From Hydractinia symbiolongicarpus (lineage: Eukaryota > Cnidaria > Hydrozoa > Anthoathecata > Hydractiniidae): a stretch of 64,000 bases of DNA. The notes under the pieces are model-generated. The model made no database searches and was not told the origin of the DNA. It saw only the letters and a list, made by a program, of their open reading frames with translations. Of the stretch, positions 54,201 to 64,000 are shown piece after piece (position 1 is the first letter of the stretch; each line of letters opens with the position of its first letter). A program made the translations under genes and the position numbers. The stretch lies in contig NC_079884.1 in assembly GCF_029227915.1 (NCBI RefSeq), positions 12,832,001-12,896,000 of the forward strand, in the 5' to 3' direction.

Positions 54201-57200
54201 TTACCTTCTGATCTTTATTTATTTTTACTTGTAGAAATCACCTTTAAAATCACCACTAAAAGAAGACAGATCTCCAAAGCTGTCAAGAAAAGGTTCCGAA
54301 AAAATTGTGAAGGTATAATGTAACCTTCTATAAGCATGTAATATGTTAGAGCATTTTTATCTGAGGTAAACTCCTGCCTAAAACGTATGGCTAAGCTAAA
54401 GAAGTTTGCAGCTGGATTGACATTTTACATGATGTATGTTCCATGTGTTTTCTTAAGAGCAATAGAAAAGAAATTATACTCACTTCTGGTCTCATACTTC
54501 AAGAGTGCAACATGCCAAAACATAACCAAACTCATACTTGGCAAAATTACCAATATAAGTATATGGTAATGTTAATGAAAGTTGATGTATATGAAAGTTC
54601 ATGTATATGAAACGTTCTTCTGTCATCATTGCTTTATTGAAAGTCTTTATTAAAAACTTTGTTATTTAGACAAAATGTAAATGGGCTTGTGAGCCACATA
54701 TTGAAAAGAAGAGCAAGAAGATGTACAAGAGTGTTTATATCAACAATGAGTTGGTTTGTTTGTTTGTTATTATTATGATTAAAGGTCTAGCATATCTATA
54801 TACAATTGCCAATAGACCTTTATCCACTAATAAGTAAAATCAGATCAGTAAAATTTAAAAATATACATAACAAATACTTACACTAGAAGAGGTTTCTACT
54901 ATAACATAAAAGAATATTGCATATAAAAAAGAGAAAAAGTTCTTCTACTAAGACAAGATGTGAAAAATTGATTGAAAAAGTGGATTAGTTTGAAATCCTA
55001 GGTGATTGAGTAGAAAAAAAGTTCTAAAATATTTTTTATCCTTTTCATTACAATCTGACAATCTACAAAATGGCTAATGGGGCTAATAGAATAAAATGTT
55101 TGTATTTGTAACCAAACAATACCGAAGCACTTAATGCTTTTTATTTTTTAAGAGGCAATGTTAATTAGTGTTAGTTACCAATAATTAGTTACTGTTAATT
55201 AGTTGTTCTTGTTGACTATTTTCTTGAAAATCAAATTCATGTGTTTGATTGCTCAGTTAGACTGCTGCATTAATCATTACCTTAAATTTAATTTGTCGTT
55301 GTATAAAACTAAAGATTACTTTGAAAAGTTCACTGGAGGCTGGCTGTTGCGTCATTTCTTGAGGAATTCTAGCCTTGTTTTGCTTATAAGATGTTGCTTT
55401 TACAAAAACAAAAAGTGTTTATGTTGAATAAAATTCTATATTTTTTTTTAGATTACTGTTGGTGATTATGTAAAAGTTTGTCCTGACAACCCAACAGATC
55501 CACTTTATATCTGCCGTGTTACTTACATGTGGGAGGATTTCAATGGGAAAAAAATGTTCCACGCACAATGGTTATATCGGTCAGCTGAAACAATTTTAGG
55601 AGAAACTGGCGATCCTGCTGAACTATTTCTTTGTGATGACTGTGACAATAATCCACTAGGTTCCATCATGTGCAAATGCAAGGTTTTAAAACTTAGAATG
55701 TTTTTTGTCATTTTTTTGTATATACATGGTTCAATGGAAAGAAAATGTTTGAATCCCGCTCACTGCTTGGCAGTATGTTAGTGATGAACAAAGTAGTTCT
55801 TCAATATGACCCACACGCATTATACTCGCCCGTCATGATCAGAGGTCTGGTCTGGGTGAAGCATTCTCTGTTTAGAACAAAAAGAATAAAATACAGATGT
55901 GCTATGATAAATATTCACCTATACATGGTTTCTATTTCATGCTTTCTCTGCTAATCTCTTTAATCGTTCATTAGCTGTTTTTAGTTTGATCTGCACTACT
56001 GATTTTTCTACATTAGGTTCAGTTTAACTTACCAACCAAAGATTGGTTTAACGAAGGAGGTTCGAATGTAATTGAACATGATGCTGATGATGATAAAGAA
56101 ATTCTCACATTACAAAAATGGTTTGTATTCACTTTGTACAAGAAAGATCAAACTTCATGACCTTTGGCATATGTTAAATAGGGTTTTTTGGCGTGGATTA
56201 AATTAAATTTCTAAGTTTGACATTGCTATAAGTTTGTGGTTCAGCAATACAATTTTCTGTAAATTTAATTTGGCATAAAATTATTCTACCCCCTCATCCT
56301 GCTCATCCAGTAACCTAAAATAAGTTTCTGTTTTGTAACTCCTGACTAAACTTTTAAGAATTAATGTAGGTAATTTAATTCATTATGAGCAATTGCATGT
56401 AAACTTATTTACACTATTAGGTATGATGTGGAGGAGGGAGCTTTCATCGACCCACCTATTGAATTTTTGCACAACTGTTTTGATGAACGGTACTGTCCTT
56501 GTTGTGATCGTGAATCAAGAAAAAAGAAGGTTAGTGCCTTTGCCATGCTTTTATTTACTATTTTGGTTAGTGAGAATTTACATTACCAAATAGCATTTTT
56601 AAATTGAGCATAGAATTAAGTTAACATGGTAAGGTTGACCTCAGCCATTTCTGTGCCTATTTTATGTTGTAAAATCACTCTTCCTCTATGGGCCATCAGT
56701 AGCAAAAAAAGGTTTCCCACTAAACCATTCTGGGCCTTTATGTTCAACATGTTAAAATCATGGTAAAACAACTTATTTTTTAGGTAAATACTCCTCAACT
56801 GATGGAAGAGTTAGAAGACGAAAACACAGACAGCACAGTATATTACAGGTATTTTCAGCAAATATTTTTCTATATAGAATTCTGCGTGTTTGTGGTGTAT
56901 TTAGATAAGTGTGTATATCAAAGCTTGATTATAATAATACAGATTTTGCGTAGCAGAAAATGAAATAAGCAATGTTTGCAAATTAATCACACCCTTAAAA
57001 CACAACAAATAATTTTTGGCTTTATTTTATTCCTCTGTTTTGTCTTTAGTTGATATTTCCTAACATTTTATTTTAATCTAGTTTAGTTATAAGGACAGAC
57101 TTGATACAGAGGAAGTTGAGTTTAGATCTAACACAGTCTAGATCAGATTATAAGAGGGTCATTAATATGCTCCGTCCAACCCATGCTAGCATGGAAAACG

Positions 57201-60200
57201 GACGTTAAGCCAAGAATGATGATGATGATGATTTTATTTTAATCTGGTAACCGAACCCTTGGTGCTTCATAGTAACTACTACATGCTTGAAGAACAATTT
57301 ATGTTATGCAATAATTAAAGCCTTTGCTACATCATAAAAAATTGTTAGCAGGTGTAAAATAAATAAACTTGAATTCCTGTTGATTCATTTCTAACTCCTA
57401 TTATGCCACACACAATACTAAACCATTTCTTCCTGCGATTAGGCTGAAATTCTTCCATGTAAACAGCCCCTAAAACAGGAAGAAATAATATATGATACTT
57501 TAGGATTGAAGTTTTACTGTATGCTTCTCCATACATAGTTAGGAATAAAATGAGTGTTTTAGTTTATACTAATATTGGTTTTATGTTATAATCTTAGGAA
57601 ATTTCTATGGATGGAACAAGAGTTTGCCATTGGTGATTGTGTTTATATCAATCCTGAAGCTTATAAGTTCAAGTAGGTGTTATATTGTCTATAACTTTTC
57701 TGATCAGTTGTTTTTGTACTGGAAAACAAGTTTATATTGATCAATTGTTTATGGAAATACTGTTATGTTGTTTCAGAAAACGTGTTAAAAACGACCAAAT
57801 CAAAAGTAAAAAAGAAGAAACGGTAAATATATGTATATTTAACTCTATCTGCTTCCGAAATGTTGTGAAGATAGAAAACCTACCACGTCTAGGTTACGGG
57901 GCCTTTTTTCTCATGGCAGCATTATTGACAAGGGTGACATGTATGTCCTCTTACCTACTAAAAAATGCCCAGAAAAGACATTTGCTCAACAAAGCAATCA
58001 CTTGCAAGGTCGTGGGTTGAAGTACCATTCTATCATGCATTCACGTTTTTATAGTCACCATCAATGAATTTTATTTCATACATTGCTCAGAAATATACCT
58101 AGGAATAAGTCTTCATGGTATACTAACCTGATCCAGTTGTGCCCTTTGAGCTTTGCAATAAAATATTGTAGATTGTATAAACCAAAATTGTAGTATAAAT
58201 CATGATTATATGAGATAATTTTTTAAAGCATTTTTTGACAGGTCAAGCAAGTAGGCTTTCAACAAATCCTATCCTAGTTCTTAAATATAGACTAAATATA
58301 GAATGAGAAGACTTTTTTAAATAAGGCTAAGATGAAGCTATGGAAACTTCTGTTAAAGCAACCCTTATAATAAGAGTTTTATTTGAATTTCAACTGTTAT
58401 AGTTTGATGAGGAAACATACCCGGAATTATACAGAAAGACGAAAGATTACATCAAAGGAAGTAACGTGGACATTGCTGATCCCTACAGAATAGGTGAGCA
58501 GTTCATAAAAGGAATTTGAGTGAAAAGCAAGAAAATTAATTTATTTCAAGCATAGCCCTAAAAATAATAATCCACATACCATGCAAAGTAAACATTATGT
58601 AACACACACAAACACTTGATCAACTTTCCTGTTATACTTCATTATTGATTGGCTTATAGCAATACCATGTGATCTGTATTTACTGCGCTTGTTTTTAGGT
58701 TGTATCTTAAATATCATGCAGAAGAAAGGTAGCTATGGTGACAATACTGATATTGTATTACATGTCCGGAAATTCTACAGGTACGTTTGACAAGACTGTG
58801 TTCTTATAAAGTGGATTAGCAAAAATTGTAAATAACTTGTTACCAATAAAATGTCATTTCACGTCTCTGGTGACCAATAACACTGAAGAAGTAACCAGAA
58901 AATCCTTTTTGTCTCAAAGAAAACCATAAATACTCACGGAATGCCTTTTTTTAATGTTTATTTAAATCGTTTTTAATTCTTCTTTAGTCTACGACATTGA
59001 GGGTAGCACATTAAAACACGATTTTTTAAACTTATAACATGAAAAATCTGGAGAATCTTGATGGTTTCTGTGTTAAACACGAATTAAACACTCTGATTCA
59101 TTTTCACGTTGTGTGTTATTGTTTTTGTTTTCTGATGTTGTTTTTATTTTAGCACCAATGATTATTTTGGTCCATATTTGTTACTGTTTTAGGCCAGAGA
59201 ACACTCACAAAGGTTTCACTGGCAGCACAAATTCAGATCTCAATTTGTTGTACTGGTGTGATGAAGGTAGGCAAAGAATAGATGCTTGTCTGTTTATATG
59301 CTATTTACTCCATATAATATTCTATATATACTATACATATACTCTATATACTCTACATGCTACATGCTCTACATAAAATATTATCTACATACTATATACT
59401 CTGCATACTATGTACTCTACATACTATATGCTCTACATAATATATTATCTACATACTATATACTCTGCTACTATGTACTCTACATACTACATGCTCTGCA
59501 TATCATATACTCTATACTCTACATACCGTATAACATACTACATACCTTACATGCTATAAACTCTACATACTATATACTCTGTCAATTTATACAAGAACAA
59601 TGTCTGTGCTTAATAAACTTTACCAAGTGCTGAAGAAGCAAAGTACTTCTGAAGATTATTCTTGAAATATATCAAGGTTGTATTTTTGTTTTTTATAGAA
59701 GCGACAGTTTCTTTTGACTATGTGGAGGAAAAATGTTATGTGGTTTATATCGATGACCCTGACATCGATGTAAATGAGTATACAAATGATGGTCCTGATA
59801 GGTTTTACTTTACTGAGGTTAGTATGATTTTGTTGCCCGGTTGGTTGCCCGTAGCAACTTCCCTCAGAAAAAAACTTTGCACTTAAAAAATTAAAAAATC
59901 ACTGTCCCTAACAACTCCTCATTGTAACTGCCCACCCTCCTCCCATCTTAGCGGTCACACATTGTATTGTATTGTAATAGTCCCTCATCATGTTAACTGT
60001 CGCTCGTAAAATAACACAACCCTAAAATAGGTGTCAGTATTGTTGAAATAAATCTTGCTAAGACTTTATAGTCTCTTTTTTCTCGTTGCAGTATGTATTA
60101 TTTGGCTAATAGCAATTTAAGAACTTGCATCTCACGAATCTCACTGTGTCTATTTCCTTTTGTTAAAAATGACTTTGCTAAACATCTTTTTCGAAACTCA

Positions 60201-63200
60201 CTTCACTTTTCATGCGTTCCTAATTCGCACGATTCAAAGTTTTTTAAACTACCTGTCATACCACCATTTTTGAATGTTTGCATGCCATCCTATTGGTTTA
60301 AGACGTTATTATTTACATGTTGGATTGGAAATGATAATGAATACATGAATTCACACACTCTTTTTAATAGTCGTATGATCCTAACACAGAAGAGTTTGAC
60401 ATACCACCAAGCAAAGCAAGAAATGAACTCTCTGGAGGAAAGGTAATGTTTGAAAAAACGCTAAGTTGCAATTAATATAAGAATTCAAAGAACCTTAGAA
60501 ACCAGTAGAATTAAAATAAAACTCTCCTTTGGCAAAAATATATCCTGCTTGTTAGTGAATTAAAGGAAACCCTGCCTGGAGAAATTGATTTTCCTATTTT
60601 TTTGACACACAAACTCAGTTCAGTCTTTACACCAACTTTAGAATGTTTATGGTGTGCTTGTATAAAAAGTGTTTTCACAAGCATATAAATGTTTGTTTGT
60701 TTAAATTTTGTCCATATTTTGGCTGTTAGATACTCTGGATAGTACAGTTTTTATTTAACCAGAATTGAAACATCCTGGTTGATTCTCTTGGAGGTTGATA
60801 AAGTAAGCATATTGTAAAGAGGCGGTACTTTTGCCACCCTGTTACAGCTGTTTTAAGAAAGAAAACAATTCAAATCTATACAATCTCTCCTGAGTTCAAT
60901 CTCTGTTATTGTTTAGTCTTCTGGCAAAGGAAAGGGAAAAGCAAGAAAGAAAGGTTCGATTTTCCAACAAAGTGCTCTTCTTACGAATCATCCAGTTTAT
61001 GAAAAAGTAGACAAATTACGAACATTGGATATCTTTGCTGGCTGTGGAGGTAAACATAAAAGTTATTTATTAGCTTTGGAGTTTATTATTGGAATAAATT
61101 CTACTAAAAATATCCTGTATTATCTCGGTGTGAACTTTCGTTGATGCCATTGCAGTCTAAATTTTTTTTAATTTTTTTTTTTGCAAGCTCCAATGTTTTA
61201 CGTAGTAGAGAAATTTTTTTTTTTAAAAGCCAGCGTAATAGAACTAAGATACTACTTGGTGTTAACATTTAAAATCATATATGTTACTATCATGTGTTAC
61301 GATCATTTTAGGCATTCTTTTTTTGCTCGAGCAAATTATTATTCAAAACAATAGTTTTAATTTTTGAACCTTTTTCGTGTTGTACTTTTTCTTGATTTTT
61401 AAAAATTCAGTTCATAGAAGTTCAGTTCACATCGTAGTCAAAAGCCTTTTTTCCGGTTTTACTATTCCGTGTCTCATTTTCAAACGAAGGCTGGGATATA
61501 TAAAATACGGAAATGGTTGTACTACATGTAAAAGGGACAGAAAAAACCTACAACACATCAAAGAAATTTTTTGGTTAAAAAGGGTATTTAGGTGACATCA
61601 ACGTGACTGTAATGTTTCTTTTTTGTCCGTTATTCTAGCTTTTGTTGAAATTTTACGCCACGCTTTAATTTAACCTATTGCGAAATTCAGCAATGTGAAT
61701 TTTGACGTTATCAACATACAGAAAATTTGCAATTGCTTGTAAAAAAGGAAAAAGGGACGGATGTTTGTGTAAGATTCCCTAAATATCCCAAATCTGTTAC
61801 CTTTCTCTAAATACAATTGAGTAAGAGTTATTTGTAAAGGCTAATGCTGATGACATGTAGGAAAGGATTTCTCAGTGCTGATAGAACGTCCTGTGAAACG
61901 GTAGTAACAACCTAGAATAACAAGCACCTACTGTCTTTCCTCTGTGTGTTTCTTCCTAATATAATCTGCTTTACTTACCTTTTCCCTAGGTTTATCAGAA
62001 GGTCTTCATCAAGTTGGTGTAGCCGACAGTCGGTGGGCCATCGAATTCGAACCATCTGCCGCTCAAGCGTATCGTTTGAATAACCCAGGAACCATTGTGT
62101 TCAATGCTGACTGTAATCATATATTAAAGTTGATAATGGAGGTAGGATAAATGGCATTAGCCCAGTCTCCCCTCCCCCATTTCTTCAGGTTTTTTTGGAG
62201 GCACTCTTTAAAAGCAATTAGAATACGCATTTCACTTTTGTACTTTATTAAACCCGCACCATTGCACAACCTAGTAAGTTAAAACGGTTTTTGATAACAA
62301 TGTTCTGTTACAGCACGTGGACATTGACAATAACAAACATGTGCAATGTACCCTAGCTCCTGAGCACAATGCTCTACCCCAAGTCACTACTTTTCGGCAG
62401 TATAATTTTTTGCATTCGCCTCGATTGTACCTATAGGTGCATTTGTCTTGTATCTGTGCTTAAGAACCTTAAAATATTGCAAAAAATCAGAGCAAAAACC
62501 TTTTACATTACAACGAAAATGCACCTTTAAATAGTGTTCCATCTTATCACAGACGTCATGCTTAGTATAATTAATTCGGAGGGTTTTACGTAATGTGTGT
62601 GGTGTTTTATTTAACTTTACAGGGAAAAGAGACAAACGAATCAGGGCAACGCCTACCTCGAAGAGGTGAAGTAGACCTCTTATGTGGTGGGCCACCTTGT
62701 CAAGGCTTCAGTGGGATGAATCGATTTAACCACAGAGAATATTCTATGTTCAAGGTATGTTAAGTTATAAGTTGAGCTGTGTACTCACTTCATGTTGTTT
62801 AGCGTGGATGAAGATTTATCATGACACATCCGGGTACTGTTCCTCTGCTATTAATAGTTGACGTCGATTGGATCTTCGATCATGAAAAACAAATAATCAG
62901 AATGATGAAATTGAAGCAGTACTACTTTGTGCAACATGTTAACGATACACAACTTTTTTAATCTTATTTTATATTAAAACGTGTGAGCAGCAGTGTTTGG
63001 GAAGATGGCCTTTAACAGAGAGGACGTTACGTTTGTGAAAACAAGAAAAAGTTTCATAGTAGTGTGCGAAATAGAGTTCATATCCTATTTGTTCGTGTCA
63101 TTCTGAATGTCTATTTTGGATTAGGAGTAACTTTATTGGATTGCAAATGTAGCGATCTAGCAATCAACCGGAAGGTTTATTTATGTGAATCTGCTAATCC

Positions 63201-63794
63201 GAAATCTAAATCGGATAAGAAACATTTTTTTTAAAGAGCTATTTTTGTTAAGTCCAAATTTTTGCTGAAAAATGTTGAATTTATTTTTAGAATTCCTTGG
63301 TGACGTCGTATTTGAGTTACTGCGATTATTTCCGTCCGAAGTTCTTTATATTGGAGAACGTTCGTAATTTTGTATCTTTTAAAAAGGGTATGGTTCTGAA
63401 GTTGATAATGAAGTGTTTATTAAAGATGGGATACCAGGTACGTGTAAAGTGGATAAATACTTTCGTTGTAATGCAGTTAGGTTGTATGTTCATTGCACTC
63501 TACTTGCATTAATTAGCATCTCGCTCTGTTTTCTTTAGAAGGTATAACAGTAATATAGTATAATAGTTTTAACTCGTGGAAGATCCACTGGTTTCCCGTC
63601 CTATATATTCTGGTCCTCAAATTATCACCCGTTGTATAAATCCAAGACATCTCTTCTTCGTGCATCCGTTGCACAAATAATGATTCGGCCACCATTTAGA
63701 ACGATATGCAGTTATTATTATAGAGTTTTTTATTTCAGTGTGAATTTGGTGTGTTGCAAGCAGGCTCATATGGCGTACCTCAAACCAGGCGTCG
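45291..63794 (+). CDS. DNMT1: DNA (cytosine-5)-methyltransferase 1, first 35 exons (3' end beyond window)
   Basis: Thirty-five exons from 45291-45328 to 63739-63794 join in frame into 1080 codons. Domains in order are a PIP-like box QATIASLF (residues about 29-36), an RFTS domain (about 106-340), a CXXC zinc finger ([18 protein letters not shown], from residue 404) and BAH1 (exon 55452-55682). BAH2 follows (from 57598), then the Gly-Lys linker [10 protein letters not shown] and the methyltransferase core with DIFAGCGG (motif I, about 912), [10 protein letters not shown] (motif IV, catalytic Cys about 995), FILENVRNF (motif VI) and YGVPQTRRR (motif VIII). The enzyme copies CpG methylation after replication. 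The target-recognition domain and motifs IX-X lie beyond the right edge. Other key exons: 49893-49973, 50220-50329, 50906-51024, 53101-53306, 60917-61049, 61990-62141, 62623-62754, 63291-63437. All joins keep frame. Confidence 0.95.
46877..48125. mobile_element. Non-autonomous Tc1/mariner-type element in DNMT1 intron 3
   Basis: The 1249-bp unit starts CAGTACAGTCCAGATGTAAG and ends with its complement. The inverted repeats are 37 bp with one mismatch and include the palindromic GTACGCGTAC. TA lies on both sides (46875-46876 and 48126-48127). CAGT ends plus TA duplication are the Tc1/mariner signature. No transposase ORF is present. Subterminal words such as AAAATAATTGCTT repeat inside. Confidence 0.8.
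47294..47720. repeat. 53-54 bp minisatellite inside the Tc1/mariner-type element
   Basis: About eight copies of a unit that starts CGCCGTTTTTCG and ends ACATTTCTAT, varying in the length of an A-run and in TTTT versus ATTT. The array occupies the centre of the transposon. Confidence 0.9.
48702..49564. mobile_element. hAT-like non-autonomous element in DNMT1 intron 6
   Basis: The 863-bp unit begins CAGGGAATTCCA and ends TGGAATTCCCTG, with TTCTT on both sides (48697-48701 and 49565-49569). Subterminal CGCACGCG motifs repeat near both ends. The CAGGG start and a short 5-bp duplication fit a hAT group with 5-bp target duplications. There is no transposase ORF. Confidence 0.65.
53396..53835 (-). 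mobile_element. Helitron-like element (family A) in DNMT1 intron 16
   Basis: On the minus strand the element ends with hairpin GTGGATTTTTCCAC, then GGGCCTTATCGACTAG, followed by T. It matches 35864-36440 over most of its length and 10402-10495 partly. The opposite end is not well defined (similarity fades near AACGTCA). No coding capacity is seen. Confidence 0.65.
57091..57234 (+). mobile_element. SINE copy with conserved 3' module, in DNMT1 intron 23
   Basis: It contains CAGAGGAAGTTGAGTTTAGA, then CCGTCCAACCCATGCTAGCA, then GGAAAACGGACGTTAAG and a (GAT)n tail. A second, more diverged copy lies at 5795-5935 on the minus strand. The CCATGCTAGCATGG...GACGTTAA module is strongly reminiscent of the SINE domain shared by cephalopods and other animals. 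Confidence 0.7.
59286..59580. repeat. Degenerate short tandem repeat in DNMT1 intron 28
   Basis: CTCTACATACTATATA-type words repeat with variation for almost 300 bases. The 115-codon Tyr-rich ORF across it is an artefact of the repeat. Confidence 0.8.
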
Positions 63795-64000
63795 GTATGC
63801 ATATTTTATCATTCGTCCTCTGTTACTTATTGCTTGTAAAAATGCTTTTCATGCGTATGCACTCGGTTGTCAAATTTTTGGGGGCTTTGGGCTTAGGGTC
63901 ATGACTTCAAACAACGCAGTACTTTATATTGATGCACGTTTATATCCACGAGCGCAGAATTTCATGTACCTCTTCTTGTTTTAAATACTCGTTCATATAT

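Noticed and set aside
59286-59633. Tyr-rich 115-codon ORF
   Set aside because: It is a translation of the degenerate CTCTACATACTATA repeat inside a DNMT1 intron.
63751-63984. Unspliced continuation of DNMT1 past 63794
   Set aside because: The open frame continues but lacks the expected conserved residues after the TRR motif, and a good GT donor (GTATGC) sits at 63795.

Overview
The window is animal nuclear DNA: AT-rich, with short exons, GT-AG introns and many small transposons. A ShKT-CAP secreted protein, a full DNMT1 architecture (RFTS, CXXC, two BAH domains, methyltransferase) and dense Polinton/Maverick DNA suggest a cnidarian, probably a hydrozoan. The species is inferred from content; no marker gene proves it.

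Layout. 1-4979: repeats, no gene seen. 4980-12841: a complete 13-exon gene for a CNDP2-type M20 metallodipeptidase (485 codons, + strand). 14241-17663: a 6-exon gene for a secreted ShKT-CAP protein (206 codons, + strand). 19924-34662: a decayed Polinton/Maverick with about 145-bp terminal inverted repeats. It carries a protein-primed DNA polymerase B, HNH/zinc-ribbon nucleases, a packaging ATPase, a BRO-like gene, major and minor capsid genes and several small membrane or unknown proteins. 35864-36440: a Helitron-like repeat. 36488-39489: a second, AT-richer virus-like block (capsid-like protein, basic core protein, pX-like peptide and an unknown gene). 40145-44513: a fragment of another Polinton with a different polymerase type. 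45291 to the right edge: the first 35 exons (1080 codons) of DNMT1 on the + strand, cut by the window end before the target-recognition domain.

The host exons join without a single frameshift, while most Polinton genes carry several stops and indels. The decay is therefore real and not poor sequence quality. The Polinton genes once formed a virus-like toolkit: replication (PolB), packaging (ATPase), virion (capsid proteins, pX-like peptide) and accessory nucleases and regulators. I could not find an integrase or a maturation protease in either element.

The most interesting pattern is a set of strong hairpins in the Polinton DNA, placed 2-12 bases after stop codons and especially between convergent genes. 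They resemble the palindromic mRNA 3'-end signals known from Mimivirus and its virophage. Other notable items are an inverted duplication of the HNH gene, a 10-bp minisatellite at one Polinton tip, a PolB-ATPase deletion fusion, and several intronic transposons with clear ends: a Tc1/mariner-type element, a hAT-type element, Helitron-like elements, and a SINE with a module known from distant animals.
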